NCBI RefSeq assembly: GCF_026781265.1
Contig: NZ_JAKUVC010000002.1
Span: 806,001 to 870,000, forward strand
Direction of reading: 5' to 3'
From: Streptococcus sanguinis
Lineage (GTDB): Bacteria; Bacillota; Bacilli; Lactobacillales; Streptococcaceae
Length of the DNA: 64,000 bases
Shown here: piece by piece, positions 1 to 9,620 of the stretch
Layout of the letters: every line of letters begins with the position of its first letter
Numbering within the stretch: position 1 is the stretch's first letter
Notes under the pieces: generated by a model
Told to the model about the DNA's origin: nothing
What the model saw: the letters and a program-made list of their open reading frames with translations, nothing else
Databases searched by the model: none
Program-made: the position numbers and the translations under genes

Positions 1-331
1 TCTTCTCAGGGAACTTCTCAGCCAAAGCTTCTGAACTAGCCAAAATACTTTGGAGCTTGACGACATTGTTTTCCTGATAAGCATCAGCTACTTTTTTCGA
101 GAAAAGCGCATCATCTGCCTCAATGTAGTTATGGTAAACATACTGGAACTCGTCTAGAGAAACAGCCATATTCTTCAAGCAGCAATAGAAAGAATCAAGC
201 GTGATACCGCTGACTCCCCGCTCAAAACGAGACAATTGAGCCACTGAAATATCTCCGGCTGCCGCCTCTTTAAGAGACATGTTTTTTGATTCTCTAATGA
301 CTTTGAAAATTTTTCCAAATGTTTTCAACAT
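1..331 (-). CDS. rgg: Rgg/GadR/MutR-family transcriptional regulator (N-terminal part, cut by window edge)
   Basis: An open minus-strand frame begins with ATG at 331 and runs off the window. The visible 110 residues open with an XRE-like helix-turn-helix (start MLKTFGKIFKVIRES, then a SLKEAA...ISVAQLSRFERG recognition segment at about residues 19-39). They continue into the alpha-helical region with a Y-N/H-Y-I segment usual in Rgg proteins. The family consists of stand-alone regulators, many of which answer to short hydrophobic peptides through a C-terminal repeat domain, here outside the window. Its place after lemA-htpX recalls S. gordonii, where htpX lies beside rgg and the glucosyltransferase gene. 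A glucan-synthesis role is therefore a neighbourhood inference only. Confidence 0.85.
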   Translation of the reverse strand, partial: MLKTFGKIFKVIRESKNMSLKEAAAGDISVAQLSRFERGVSGITLDSFYCCLKNMAVSLDEFQYVYHNYIEADDALFSKKVADAYQENNVVKLQSILASSEALAEKFPEK

Positions 332-790
332 ACCGAACCCCCGGTTTCATATATGCAATAAAATTTTTTACTAAATTTAATATACTAGTAATATATTTCT
401 ATTTTGTTACAAAAAAACTACTTTGTATTTCTAAATGATACAAATAGATTAACTTGAACAATAAAATAACTCAATATAGTGATTTTTTCTGAAAATTTTA
501 TGGTTTTCAAGAAAATGCTAATTTTACAAGAAAGTCAGAAAGGTTCAACCTGACAACTTGAAAACACTGGCTTTTTTAAATCTAGCCTCCTTACTGATAC
601 AAAAATAAACTTGGATAATCCAATGTTTATAGATGACTGACATGAAACTGTAACAAAATCTAAACGAATATTTTTTAGACATGAATGAAAGGAAGTAAAA
701 TGAAAAGGACTTAGTCCTGTCCAATGCAGAACTAAATCCTTTTACTAGTTATTTATCTAACTTTTAGGAATAATTTAAGTTTCCCAGCTT
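332..790. other. Intergenic region between htpX and rgg
   Basis: This 459-base AT-rich stretch holds the htpX terminator hairpin near 703-743 and the presumed promoter region of the Rgg gene. A 15-base site at 483-497 matches the CodY consensus AATTTTCWGAAAATT at 13 positions, about 150 bases upstream of the Rgg start. I see no convincing gene in it. Confidence 0.5.
703..743 (-). terminator. Intrinsic terminator after htpX
   Basis: Inverted repeat with arms AAAAGGACTTAGT (703-715) and ACTAAATCCTTTT (731-743), one wobble pair, followed on the minus strand by a T-rich tail. It lies about 48 bases past the htpX stop. Confidence 0.6.
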
Positions 791-1687
791 TTACATATGT
801 CTCAAGCGCTCCACCCGCTCTGAGATAGGAGGGTGCGTATAGAAGAGTTTCTTCAACCCGCCTTCTTTTTTGGGATCGCTGATATAGAGAGCTGCACTTG
901 CATCATCGACATGATGTTCCATAGGATCGCTGCGATCCAGCTTGAGTAGGGCATTGATCATCCCTTGCGGATTGCGGGTCAGCTCTACACTGGAAGCATC
1001 AGCCAGAAACTCCCGCTGACGAGAAATGGCCAACTGCACTAAGGTAGCTGCCAAAGGTGCCAGAATGATGGCAATTAGCGATACGATAAGGAGAATAATT
1101 CCCAAACCACTATCGTTATCTCGATCATTACTACTGCGCCGTCCGCCACCAAACCACATCATACGGCCAGCCAGGCTAGACAACATGGTAATAGCACTGG
1201 CCAAAGCTACAGCAATCGTTGAAATTCGGATATCATAATTTCGAATATGACTGACTTCATGGCCTATCACTCCCTCAAGCTCCTCACGATTCATGATTTG
1301 CAAGATACCTGTCGTTGCTGCGACAGCCGCATTTTCAGGCTTAGAACCGGTCGCAAAAGCATTGGGAGAGGAATCCTCTACGATATAGACACGTGGCATA
1401 GGAATCTGAGCGACCATGGCCATATCTTGAACAATATGATAGAGTTCAGGTGCTTCCTGCTCAGAGACCTCGCGAGCTCCGTTCATCGCCATGACAACCT
1501 CTGTAGACTGAAAAATCATCACTCCGGCATAAATCGCTCCGATAATCAAGGCTAGCAAGACACCACCTACAGCAGACCGCAGCCAGAGATAGCCAATAGC
1601 TGCTCCAAGAAGAGCCAAGAGACCGAAAAAAGCGATAAGGAGGAGCCAAGTCCTCCTTTTATTGCTGGCAATTTGATCAAATAGCAT
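791..1687 (-). CDS. htpX: HtpX-type membrane zinc metalloprotease (M48B)
   Basis: HtpX enzymes are membrane-bound zinc proteases thought to degrade misfolded membrane proteins. The protein (298 residues) has two N-terminal membrane helices (about 15-57), the zinc motif HEVSH at about 143-147, two further hydrophobic helices around 155-175 and 195-220, and a distal REFLADA segment that supplies the third zinc ligand. I chose the ATG at 1687 (protein start [10 protein letters not shown]), as in other streptococcal HtpX; an in-frame GTG three codons earlier overlaps the lemA stop. The ATG lies one base after the lemA TAA, so the two genes are co-transcribed and probably translationally coupled. 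Length and motifs look intact. Confidence 0.95.
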   Translation of the reverse strand: MLFDQIASNKRRTWLLLIAFFGLLALLGAAIGYLWLRSAVGGVLLALIIGAIYAGVMIFQSTEVVMAMNGAREVSEQEAPELYHIVQDMAMVAQIPMPRVYIVEDSSPNAFATGSKPENAAVAATTGILQIMNREELEGVIGHEVSHIRNYDIRISTIAVALASAITMLSSLAGRMMWFGGGRRSSNDRDNDSGLGIILLIVSLIAIILAPLAATLVQLAISRQREFLADASSVELTRNPQGMINALLKLDRSDPMEHHVDDASAALYISDPKKEGGLKKLFYTHPPISERVERLRHM

Positions 1688-1688
1688 C

Positions 1689-2258
1689 TTAGTCACCTAG
1701 TCCAGTGCTACCAAAGTCAACTTTTGGCACAGCCTTTTCTTCTTCTGGTGTCTTGAGGAAGTCCGCAGCTTTAAAGCCAAAGATTCCTGCAACAATATTG
1801 CTTGGGAAAGTTTCCAGTTTGACATTGTAGTTGCTAGTAACTGAATTATAAAGCTGACGAGAATAAGCAATTTTATTTTCAGTATTGGTCAGCTCTTCCT
1901 GCAACTTCAAGTAGTTGGTATTTGCTTTCAGATCTGGATAGCTTTCAGCTACTGCAAAGATTCCAGAAATCTGACGAGAAAGGGCGTCACTGGCTTGCAT
2001 AGCTTCGGCTGGTGAAGCAGCTGAAGCTACCTGGTTGCGCAGTTGTGTTACCTTTTCCAAGGTTGCCTGCTCGTACTTGCCATAGCCTTTGACCGTTTCC
2101 AAGAGGTTAGGAATCAGGTCATTACGGCGTTTGAGCTGCACATCGATCTGACTCCAAGCTTCTTGAGTCTGCATACGGCTTTTAACCAAGGTATTGTACG
2201 CACCAACAACGAAGAATGCTAAAACCGCGACAATAATAAGAACAATAATAAAAGTCAT
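1689..2258 (-). CDS. lemA: LemA family membrane protein
   Basis: Small membrane-anchored protein (189 residues) of the LemA family: one N-terminal membrane helix (about 3-23) followed by a long helical domain with the family's [18 protein letters not shown] segment at about 36-53. The function is unsettled; lemA is commonly paired with htpX, as here. The start is set at the ATG at 2258 because an upstream TTG in frame lies inside the AAGGAG ribosome binding site. It is first gene of a lemA-htpX operon with a promoter at 2288-2316. Confidence 0.93.
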   Translation of the reverse strand: MTFIIVLIIVAVLAFFVVGAYNTLVKSRMQTQEAWSQIDVQLKRRNDLIPNLLETVKGYGKYEQATLEKVTQLRNQVASAASPAEAMQASDALSRQISGIFAVAESYPDLKANTNYLKLQEELTNTENKIAYSRQLYNSVTSNYNVKLETFPSNIVAGIFGFKAADFLKTPEEEKAVPKVDFGSTGLGD

Positions 2259-2287
2259 GATATACTCCTTCAATTTTGATTAGACTT

Positions 2288-2316
2288 ATTATATCAAAAA
2301 ATAGTAGAACTGTCTT
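2288..2316 (-). promoter_or_regulatory. Promoter of lemA-htpX
   Basis: The -10 hexamer TATAAT (2293-2288 on the minus strand) is preceded at 17 bases by AAGACA (2316-2311), four of six matches to the -35 consensus. It lies back to back with the TetR-gene promoter. Confidence 0.6.
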
Positions 2317-2321
2317 TATTC

Positions 2322-2350
2322 TTGACATTGATTTAGAAAAGATGTACGAT
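2322..2350 (+). promoter_or_regulatory. Promoter of the TetR-led efflux operon
   Basis: A consensus -35 TTGACA (2322-2327), 17-base spacer and TACGAT -10 (2345-2350) place the transcript start near 2357, just upstream of the palindromic operator. Confidence 0.75.
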
Positions 2351-2364
2351 AAAGGAAAGAATAA

Positions 2365-2377
2365 ACCGACTGTCGGT
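2365..2377. promoter_or_regulatory. Palindromic operator for the TetR-family regulator
   Basis: The perfect palindrome ACCGAC-T-GTCGGT lies between the promoter and the regulator's start codon, within the predicted early transcript. Operators of this form and position are typical of autoregulated TetR repressors; the assignment to this regulator is inferred from adjacency. Confidence 0.65.
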
Positions 2378-2411
2378 CGAACAAAATTTTACTACCAAAA
2401 AGGATGCAAAC

Positions 2412-3029
2412 ATGGCTAATAAAAAAGACTTTATCTTAGATACCGCTCAGGAGCTTTTTATGGAGCAAGGCTTTGACCAGACCTCTATCTCCCAGATTTT
2501 AGAAGCGACTCAAATCGCCCGCGGTACTCTCTACTATTACTTTTCTTCTAAGGAAGAGATAATGGATGCCATCATTGAGCGAACCATTGAAAGAGCATTT
2601 ACAGCTTCCCAAGCCTTTGCTGATAATCGTGGACTGACTATCATAGAGCGCTTGGTTGGCAGTATGGCTGCTCTGAATCTCAATCACCAAGAGGGAGAGG
2701 GAGTACTGCTGCATCTCAATCAGCCACAAAATGCGCTCCTGCACGAAAAGACCAATCAAATTCTTCTTGAACGGGCGCCTCAGATTCTACTCCCCATCAT
2801 CCAAGACGGCATCGCCGCTGGAGACATGAAGACTGACTATCCATACGAAAGCCTGGAAATGATTCTTACTTATTCGCTTCAAGTTTTTGGCAGCAGTTTT
2901 CAGGCTCTACCTCCAGAAAAACAGCAGCAAAAACTTCAGGCTTTTCTCTATCTTTTAGAAACTCTTTTTCACAGCCGGCAAGGCTACTTCGATCCCTTCC
3001 TATCTCTGATTCAGACCCAAAGTAGCTAG
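2412..3029 (+). CDS. TetR/AcrR-family transcriptional regulator
   Basis: A 205-residue TetR-family repressor. The N-terminal helix-turn-helix (about 8-52) shows the classic pattern ILDTAQELFMEQGFDQTSI, then IARGTLYYYFSSKEEI. The C-terminal ligand-binding part is variable. It starts a plus-strand cluster with an MFS transporter and a two-gene ABC exporter, and a palindromic operator sits in its own leader, so it probably represses the cluster until an effector binds. The effector is unknown. An SD-like AAGGATG precedes the ATG. Confidence 0.9.
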   Translation: MANKKDFILDTAQELFMEQGFDQTSISQILEATQIARGTLYYYFSSKEEIMDAIIERTIERAFTASQAFADNRGLTIIERLVGSMAALNLNHQEGEGVLLHLNQPQNALLHEKTNQILLERAPQILLPIIQDGIAAGDMKTDYPYESLEMILTYSLQVFGSSFQALPPEKQQQKLQAFLYLLETLFHSRQGYFDPFLSLIQTQSS

Positions 3030-3090
3030 AAAACTAAGCATTAGATTCACTATTTACACTTACTTGACATCACAAGATTAGGAGGTAACT

Positions 3091-4373
3091 ATGAAACAAT
3101 CAGGCTTTAGACTCTTTTTATTGATTTGGATTGGAAGCCTCATCTCGGAAATCGGATCTGGTATGACTTCTTTCGCTTTAGGTGTTTATATCTTCCAGCT
3201 GACCGGTTTGGTTTCTGTTTCTTCTTTTGTTACTCTTTGTGCTTTTCTACCCGGTCTTTTGGTTACTCCTCTGGCTGGAATTCTGGCAGATCGCTATGAT
3301 CGAAGATTGCTGATGGCTCTGGGAGATGGTCTGTCAGGCTTAGGAGTTCTCTGGATTTACTTTAGTCTGAAGAATCCTGCTTTGATTTTTATCTGTATCG
3401 GAGCTGCCATCAGCTCACTCTTTTCAGCCTTGGTCAATCCGGCCTTTCGAGCTACGATTTCCGACTTGCTGCCTGAGGAACAGTTATCAAAAGCAACCGG
3501 TTTGTCGCAGATTAATGGCATTGCCCGCTATCTGATTTCACCAGCCTTGGCTGGAATGATTTTAGCGAGTGGACATATCAGCACGATTCTGTTGCTGGAT
3601 TTTTCAACCATTTTCGTGACAGTAGCCTGCACCTTGCTCGCTCGTAGAGCTATTCATTCGCAAGTTTATAGCAGTGACAGTCGGTTCTGGGCAGATTTCC
3701 TTAAAGGTTTTCAAATCGTCTATGGGAAAAAAGGCATCTGGATTTTAGTCTTAGCTGGAACAGGTTTTTCCTTCTTTCTGGGAACTGTCCAAATCCTGCT
3801 TTCTCCCTTGGTACTGGCTTTCGCAGACGCTAAAACAGCCGGCTGGGTCATGACTATCTCCAGCAGCGGCATGCTGATAGGAGGCTTGGTTCTAGGGATA
3901 TTTGCTATCAAAAAACGCTTCCATCGTATGCTCTGCCTCTCACTATTTCTACTGGGCTCTTCATGGTTGGGCTGGGAATGAAGGAAAACTTCATCTGGAT
4001 TTGCAACTTTGGCTTTCTCCTCTTTGCTGCTCTGCCTTTTGCCAATACTGCCATTGACTACCTGGTCCGCATCAATATTAACAAAGCCGATCAAGGCAAG
4101 GTCTGGGGGAGCATCGGCATTATCTCTCAGCTGGGCTATGTGCTAGCTTATGCCGGCATGGGTTGGGTCGCGGATACTCTTTTCAAGCCCTCGCTTACTT
4201 ACTTTGGCTGGTTGGCAAATTCTGTCGGAAAAATAATCGGTGTCGGAGGAGGCAGAGGCTACGGTCTGCTATTTATCCTATCCGGTATCTCTATCAGCAT
4301 CGGTGCTTACCTGCTCTCCCGAGCACGTTCAGTAAAGGAGCTGGAATATGTTTCAACGCTTGATAAGAAATGA
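3091..4373 (+). pseudogene. MFS multidrug-efflux-type transporter, frameshifted
   Basis: The first 296 codons (3091-3981) encode an MFS protein: about eight membrane helices, the loop motif GILADRYDRR near residues 63-72, and a macrolide-efflux-like layout. The frame ends at 3981, but the expected remainder continues from 3963 to 4373 in another frame, with helices such as FGFLLFAALPFANTAIDYL. Restoring one base near 3950 would give the junction L-L-G-L-F-M-V-G-L-G-M and a protein of about 427 residues, the normal MFS size. A good SD (AGGAGG) precedes the start. It is either a natural one-base deletion or a sequencing error. The 3-prime end overlaps the next gene by 26 bases. Confidence 0.85.
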
Positions 4374-6675
4374 TTTAAAACAAAACAAAGTCAGTATGCT
4401 GGTCATCGGGCTTTTCCTTCTTCTAACTCTGACCCTAAGCTTTGCAGCTACACGCCTGACCGTCAGTCTTACCAACTCAATTGAGCGCTTTGTAGAGACA
4501 GCCAAAAGCCCTCACCTGCTACAGATGCACAGCGGAAGCGTTGACCGAGAACGACTGCAAAACTTTGTCCAGCAGCATCCAGAAATTGCCTCTTGGCAGC
4601 TGACAGACTTTGTGAACGTGGAAGGATCAGCCATCCACATCAATGGGCAGGGCTCGCTTCAGGACAGCTCCCAAGATAATGGCTTTTCTAGTCAGAACCA
4701 AAACTTTGACTTTCTGCTGGATCAGAATAACCAGCCTGCCCAGCCTCAGCCAGGGCAAGTTTATATCCCCCTTTATTATTACAACAGCGGAAAAATCAAA
4801 ATCGGCGACCAAATAAGAGTCGGCAAGCTACAGCTGACTGTCCATGGATTTATCCGAGATGCCCAGATGAATGCTGGTCTAGTCTCCTCCAAGCGCTTCC
4901 TCATCTCGCAGGCTGATTTGCAGACTCTGAAAAAAGAAGCATTTTCATCTAATGAGAACCTGATTGCTTTTCGAGTGCATAAGCTTAGCCAGATTTCTAC
5001 CATCGAGCAGGCCTATAAAAATGCTGAGCTCGAGTCCAACGGGCAACCTATGATTACCTATCCGACTATCAAGATGATTAACGGCTTCAATGATGCTCTA
5101 GTCATGGGGCTGCTGGTTTTGGCTATCATTGGCATCACCTTTCTCTGCATGCGCTTTGCCCTCTTGACCAAGATTCAAGAAGACCTGCAGCAGATTGCTG
5201 TTATGAAGGTCATGGGACTGCCCCAAGGCTTTATCAGCAAGTTCTACCTGACCAAGTATTATTTCTGCCTGGCTCTAGCAACCATCGCTGGATGGGGACT
5301 GTCCTTTCTTCTGAGTACTCCTTTTAAAAAGCAGATGGCACTGTCTATAGGGCAAAGTCCGACGCCCTTCTATAGCTATCTTTTGGAAATGTTAGTGACT
5401 CTGCTGCTCTGTCTCTTGGTCTTCTGGCTAACTGCCCGACCTCTGAGCTCCTTTAACAAAATGTCGCCCGGCCAAGCTTTAAGATTAGCTTCTTCCAACA
5501 GTCTAACCGAGACGCGTTCTACTCCGAAAATGTGCTTACCGACTATCCCCCTCTTAGACAGACCCTATTTCGCCCTGAAAACTATTCTAAGTCATAAAAA
5601 ACTCTATTTGACTATCTTGTTCATTGTCAGTCTGATTAGCCTGCTTATCCTGCTACCAGCCAGTCTCTATAGCACTGTGATGGACAAGAACTTCATCCAG
5701 TATCTAGGAGCTGGTCAGTCAGATGTGTTGGTTGATATTTCTCAGACTGATGATATTGATACCAAGGCTGCCCAGCTTCTGAAAGAACTGCGGGCAGACA
5801 AGGATAACGCAGAGATTAATCAGTACCAGAGCCAAAATTTCTCCTATCAAGACCAGCAAGGTCAGACCCAGCAGTTGCGGGTAACTCTGGGAAACCATGC
5901 AGGATTTCCAGTCAAATACAACCAAGGCCGCTATCCTAAAAACGAGCATGAAATTGCCCTCTCCAAGCTTAAAGGAGAAGAGCTCAAGCTAAAAGTAGGA
6001 GACAGCCTGACCTTGACGATAGACGGTCAAGCCAGAAAACTAAAAGTAGTCGGTATCTATTCGGACCTGACCTACGGCGGAAAGACCGCCAAGGCTGTCT
6101 TTTTGACAAAGCAAGCGCAAACGCTCAATAGTCTGCTGACCATCCGCCTTAAAGATGCTAGCAACAAAGCTCAAAAAATCAACGATTGGAAAAAACGGTA
6201 TTCCAACTATAAATTAACCGACGTAGAAGACTTTTTCCATCAGACTTTTGATGACACGCTAGCCATGCTCCGCCTGATTCAGACCAATGTTTTTTGGACA
6301 GGGCTTGGCATTGTCTTCATCCTTATGACTCTCTTTGTCTATCTGATTTTCACCAAGGACCAAGCTGACTTGGCACTTTATCGGATGCTGGGATTTGGCA
6401 GTGAGCGACTCAGGAGCCACTACCTGCTCGCCGTCTGCTTCATCTTGATGCTGGCTCTGGCAATAGCCGACCTTCTACTCCTTAGTATAGGGCAAGAAGT
6501 CTGCAACCTGCTGCTCAGCAGCTTCGGTATCAGTAAACTCCAGCTCATCATCAACAAGTCTCTTACTTTTCTATGGACACCGCTGGCTCTGCTTCTTAGC
6601 GGACTCACAGCAGCACACATCAGTCTCCGAGCTCTGAACAAGCTGGAAATTGGACGTTATCTAAAGGAACATTGA
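4348..6675 (+). CDS. FtsX/MacB-type ABC transporter permease
   Basis: A 775-residue permease with the duplicated FtsX-like architecture. There is an N-terminal helix (about 17-37), a large extracytoplasmic domain, a three-helix block (about 250-365), a further helix (about 420-440), a second extracytoplasmic domain, and a final three-helix block (about 650-760). The family couples a cytoplasmic ATPase to extrusion of lipoproteins, peptides or drugs, or to resistance sensing. Its partner ATPase follows after 57 bases. The start overlaps the end of the MFS gene, which supports co-transcription under the TetR regulator. Substrate is unknown; an antimicrobial peptide or a drug is a guess from context. 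Confidence 0.88.
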   Translation: MFQRLIRNDLKQNKVSMLVIGLFLLLTLTLSFAATRLTVSLTNSIERFVETAKSPHLLQMHSGSVDRERLQNFVQQHPEIASWQLTDFVNVEGSAIHINGQGSLQDSSQDNGFSSQNQNFDFLLDQNNQPAQPQPGQVYIPLYYYNSGKIKIGDQIRVGKLQLTVHGFIRDAQMNAGLVSSKRFLISQADLQTLKKEAFSSNENLIAFRVHKLSQISTIEQAYKNAELESNGQPMITYPTIKMINGFNDALVMGLLVLAIIGITFLCMRFALLTKIQEDLQQIAVMKVMGLPQGFISKFYLTKYYFCLALATIAGWGLSFLLSTPFKKQMALSIGQSPTPFYSYLLEMLVTLLLCLLVFWLTARPLSSFNKMSPGQALRLASSNSLTETRSTPKMCLPTIPLLDRPYFALKTILSHKKLYLTILFIVSLISLLILLPASLYSTVMDKNFIQYLGAGQSDVLVDISQTDDIDTKAAQLLKELRADKDNAEINQYQSQNFSYQDQQGQTQQLRVTLGNHAGFPVKYNQGRYPKNEHEIALSKLKGEELKLKVGDSLTLTIDGQARKLKVVGIYSDLTYGGKTAKAVFLTKQAQTLNSLLTIRLKDASNKAQKINDWKKRYSNYKLTDVEDFFHQTFDDTLAMLRLIQTNVFWTGLGIVFILMTLFVYLIFTKDQADLALYRMLGFGSERLRSHYLLAVCFILMLALAIADLLLLSIGQEVCNLLLSSFGISKLQLIINKSLTFLWTPLALLLSGLTAAHISLRALNKLEIGRYLKEH

Positions 6676-6732
6676 CCTTAAGCAGATAGCTTTCGAGCGC
6701 TTAGCATTTATTTTACATCCGAGGAGAAGCCT

Positions 6733-7476
6733 ATGTTATTAGAAGCACACAACCTCAGCAAAAGCTATCAGGAAAATCAGGATCCCATTCTCCGTGATTT
6801 GTCGCTAGAGATTGAGAGCGGCCAATTCATCGCCATCATGGGGCCTTCTGGCTGCGGGAAATCCACTCTTCTCAATCTTCTGTCCACTATTGACAAACCT
6901 GACCGAGGCCAGATTCTCTACCAGGAACAGGACTTGCTGGCTATGAAAGACAAGGATTTGGACCGCCTTCGCAGAGAGGCTTTTGGATTTGTCTTCCAGC
7001 AGGCGACCTTCCTGAAAAATCTCAATATCCTAGACAATATCTGCCTACCGAGTATCATTGGTAAGAAAGGCAGTGAGCGAAAGGCAGCCTATGAGCGAGC
7101 CAAGGAGTTAATGGCTCTGACTGGGATTAAGGACATTGCTCAGCGCTCTATCCATCAGGTATCGGGCGGCCAGCTCCAGCGAGCTGGCATCTGCCGGGCT
7201 CTCATGAACCAGCCTCGAATCATTTTTGCTGACGAGCCGACAGGAGCCCTCAACTCTCAGGCTGGTCGTCAAGCTATGGAGCTCATGCAGCACTTCCACC
7301 GGCAGAGCGCAAGCATTCTCCTAGTGACGCACGATGCCAGCGTAGCTACCTATGCCGACAAAGTCCTGCTCATTTTAGATGGTAAGATAAAAAAAGAAAT
7401 TCTCTTTGACCCAGCTGCTAATCAGGATGAGCGACGCCAGCTGCTCTTGGCGGAGCTCAATCAGATTGGTATATAA
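6733..7476 (+). CDS. ABC transporter ATP-binding protein (MacB/LolD type)
   Basis: A 247-residue ATPase with Walker A GPSGCGKST (37-45), Q-loop FVFQQATF, signature VSGGQLQRA (about 144-152), Walker B IIFADEPTGAL and the switch histidine in LLVTHD. This subfamily powers FtsX-like permeases such as the one immediately upstream, and the two should form an exporter at the cell membrane. An AGGAGAAG ribosome binding site precedes ATG. A terminator follows directly, so this gene ends the TetR-led operon. Confidence 0.93.
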   Translation: MLLEAHNLSKSYQENQDPILRDLSLEIESGQFIAIMGPSGCGKSTLLNLLSTIDKPDRGQILYQEQDLLAMKDKDLDRLRREAFGFVFQQATFLKNLNILDNICLPSIIGKKGSERKAAYERAKELMALTGIKDIAQRSIHQVSGGQLQRAGICRALMNQPRIIFADEPTGALNSQAGRQAMELMQHFHRQSASILLVTHDASVATYADKVLLILDGKIKKEILFDPAANQDERRQLLLAELNQIGI

Positions 7477-7481
7477 GAAAA

Positions 7482-7510
7482 GAGGCCCTTCGGCAGAATG
7501 CCTGGGTCTC
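7482..7510 (+). terminator. Terminator of the TetR-efflux operon
   Basis: Two nested stems, GAGGCCC/GGGTCTC (one wobble) and inner GGCA/TGCC, are followed by a run of five T at 7512-7516. The rsmG -10 element starts a few bases later. Confidence 0.65.
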
Positions 7511-7517
7511 CTTTTTA

Positions 7518-7526
7518 TGATATAAT
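7518..7526 (+). promoter_or_regulatory. Extended -10 promoter of rsmG
   Basis: TG-A-TATAAT at 7518-7526 is a full extended -10 element. No good -35 is seen, as is common for this promoter class in streptococci. The start codon lies about 32 bases downstream. Confidence 0.6.
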
Positions 7527-7557
7527 AGGATGAATACTGACAAACAAGGATGAAACT

Positions 7558-8271
7558 ATGACACCGCAAGAATTTTACCAGCTATTGAGCCAGCAGGGAA
7601 TCGAGCTGACCGACCGCCAGAAAGACCAGTTTGAGCGTTATTTTCAACTCTTGGTCGAATGGAATGAAAAAATCAATCTGACAGCTATCACCGAGAAAAA
7701 TGAAGTCTATCTCAAGCATTTCTATGATTCAATTGCCCCTGTTTTACAAGGCCTTATTGATAATCAAGAGCTTAAGCTATTAGATATCGGAGCCGGAGCC
7801 GGCTTTCCTAGCCTCCCTATGAAAATTATCTATCCTCAGCTGGATGTGACTATCATTGACTCGCTCAACAAACGCATCAACTTCCTCAAACTGCTGGCAG
7901 AAGAGCTCGGGCTGGACAAGGTTCACTTCTACCACGGCCGCGCAGAAGACTTTGCTCAGGACAAGGCCTTTCGGGCCCAATTTGACCTGGTCACTGCCCG
8001 TGCAGTCGCTCGGATGCAGGTCCTATCTGAGCTGACCATTCCCTACCTAAAAGTTGGCGGGAAGCTTTTGGCGCTCAAGGCTTCTAATGCTCCGGAGGAA
8101 CTGGACGAAGCAAAAAATGCCCTCAACTTACTCTTTAGCAAGGTCCAAGACAACCTCAGCTATGCCTTACCAAACGGCGACCCCCGCTTTATCACAGTGG
8201 TGGAAAAGAAGAAAGAAACTCCCAATAAATACCCCCGCAAAGCCGGTATGCCAAATAAAAGACCGTTATAA
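7558..8271 (+). CDS. rsmG: 16S rRNA (guanine527-N7)-methyltransferase RsmG
   Basis: RsmG (GidB) methylates N7 of G527 in 16S rRNA using SAM, in the cytoplasm. The 237-residue protein shows the N-terminal [10 protein letters not shown] segment (35-44), the SAM-binding motif [12 protein letters not shown] (74-85), [10 protein letters not shown] and the family's TARAVA segment. It has its own extended -10 promoter and a terminator after it, so it appears monocistronic. Loss of RsmG gives low-level streptomycin resistance in several bacteria; nothing here looks damaged. Confidence 0.96.
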   Translation: MTPQEFYQLLSQQGIELTDRQKDQFERYFQLLVEWNEKINLTAITEKNEVYLKHFYDSIAPVLQGLIDNQELKLLDIGAGAGFPSLPMKIIYPQLDVTIIDSLNKRINFLKLLAEELGLDKVHFYHGRAEDFAQDKAFRAQFDLVTARAVARMQVLSELTIPYLKVGGKLLALKASNAPEELDEAKNALNLLFSKVQDNLSYALPNGDPRFITVVEKKKETPNKYPRKAGMPNKRPL

Positions 8272-8277
8272 GAAAAA

Positions 8278-8307
8278 AATCAGGCTAGGATTGCTTGGTT
8301 TTTTTAT
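8278..8307 (+). terminator. Terminator after rsmG
   Basis: An eight-pair stem AATCAGGC/GCTTGGTT (8278-8285 and 8293-8300, two wobbles) is followed by seven T. It lies at the convergent end with the immunity-like gene. Confidence 0.6.
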
Positions 8308-8765
8308 GTCATCTTCAATAATTCAATTTGCTTCAGACGTTCCTTTTTAACAGCTTCAAAATCACCTGGATACATCTTGTTTATCAAGGTAATAGCAAAA
8401 TCTGCTGCCCAAAGGCCATGATATTTAACATGGGGACTAGCTACAAGCTGAGCCATCGTTCGATAGAATCTTACTTTAACTACATCTTCTTCCTTTTTTG
8501 CTAAACGTGAAATCTCAAAGCTCAGATTTCTAGCAGCATGATAAGAACTCTCCCCAGCTAGCCAGTCATCCATAGCGATAAGAGCCTGTTTCATCTCTTT
8601 TGTAAATGCAAAAGCAGTTAGCTCCGAAAGATGAGCGGTATACACTTGGCAAAATCGAACTACTTCTTGGTGTGTTTTTTCTTCATAAACTTTAATGAAG
8701 GCTTTCTTCAAGTCTGGCGCGTCCTCTATTTTCCCCAAAGGTTTTTGATAAGCGTAAATATCCAT
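8304..8765 (-). CDS. Imm5-like putative immunity protein
   Basis: A 153-residue soluble, helical protein. Its second half (A-A-R-N-L-S-F-E-I-S-R-L-A, then A-Q-L-V-A-S-P-H-V-K-Y-H-G-L-W-A-A-D-F-A and the end Y-P-G-D-F-E-A-V-K-K-E-R-L) matches my memory of the Imm5-like putative immunity family of Firmicutes. Such proteins are predicted to protect against polymorphic toxins. No toxin or secretion gene is adjacent, so this may be an orphan immunity gene. It is 18 bases downstream of the EcfT stop region in the opposite sense of gene order and has a GGAGGAAAG ribosome binding site. Function is unproven. Confidence 0.7.
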   Translation of the reverse strand: MDIYAYQKPLGKIEDAPDLKKAFIKVYEEKTHQEVVRFCQVYTAHLSELTAFAFTKEMKQALIAMDDWLAGESSYHAARNLSFEISRLAKKEEDVVKVRFYRTMAQLVASPHVKYHGLWAADFAITLINKMYPGDFEAVKKERLKQIELLKMT

Positions 8766-8783
8766 ATTTTACTTTCCTCCATC

Positions 8784-9620
8784 CTACCCCCACGGATTAT
8801 AAAAGCGGCCGTGATTGACTGCGAAGAGAGCAAAGCAGAGCAATAGAAAGGCGACTGCCAGTGTCAGCACCAGCATATCTCTCCTGCTTAGAGCCTGATA
8901 GGTGTACCAGGTTCGTTTTTTATTTTTCCCAAATCGGCGCAGTTCCATGGCTGTGGCAATGGTATTGATGCGCTCGAGAGAGCTGAAAATCAACGGAATG
9001 ATAATCTGCAGATTTCCCTTCACGCGCTGGGTCAGTTTAGCTTTCTTGGATAATTCCTGCCCACGCGCTTCCTGAGACATCCTGATCAGGAAAAACTCTT
9101 CCTGCAAATCTGGAATATAGCGGAGCGTCAGACTGACCGCGTAAGCAATTTTATAGGAAATACCAAGCTGATGTAGGCTGGAAGCAAACTGACTGGGATG
9201 GGTTGTCATGAGGAAAATCACTGCCAGAGGAATGGTCGAAATATACTTGAGCAGGAGATTAAAGAGGTAAAACAGCTCCTGAGCTGTTAGATTATAAGCT
9301 CCCCATCCAGACCAGAGGACATCTTTGGCTCCATAGATATCGACACCATACTGAGGGGCAAAAAGATAGACCATCACTAAGTTAAGAGCAGCAAAGGATG
9401 CCGCAAAGACTAAAACAAATGAAATGTCTCGGATGCGGATGTGAGACAGCCGAAAGAGGCAGAGGGACAGCAGGGCTAGCCCCAGCAAAAAGCGGGTATC
9501 ATAGCTGATCATGGCTGCTACTGATACCAGAACGAAGAAGAGCATCTTGCTGGCACCGGACAGGCCATGAAGAAAAGTCTCGCCTGCATGGTAGCCGATT
9601 AATTTTCGCTGATTAAGCAT
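8784..9620 (-). CDS. Energy-coupling factor transporter transmembrane protein EcfT
   Basis: A 278-residue T component of an ECF vitamin/cofactor importer, with five to six membrane helices. The two cytoplasmic A-R-G coupling motifs appear as SQEARGQ (about 183-189) and, after the next helix, [18 protein letters not shown]. EcfT holds the ATPases and docks a substrate-binding S component. It overlaps the upstream double-ATPase gene by eight bases. No S component lies in this operon; the nearest candidates are at 19.5-21.5 kb. Confidence 0.92.
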   Translation of the reverse strand: MLNQRKLIGYHAGETFLHGLSGASKMLFFVLVSVAAMISYDTRFLLGLALLSLCLFRLSHIRIRDISFVLVFAASFAALNLVMVYLFAPQYGVDIYGAKDVLWSGWGAYNLTAQELFYLFNLLLKYISTIPLAVIFLMTTHPSQFASSLHQLGISYKIAYAVSLTLRYIPDLQEEFFLIRMSQEARGQELSKKAKLTQRVKGNLQIIIPLIFSSLERINTIATAMELRRFGKNKKRTWYTYQALSRRDMLVLTLAVAFLLLCFALFAVNHGRFYNPWG

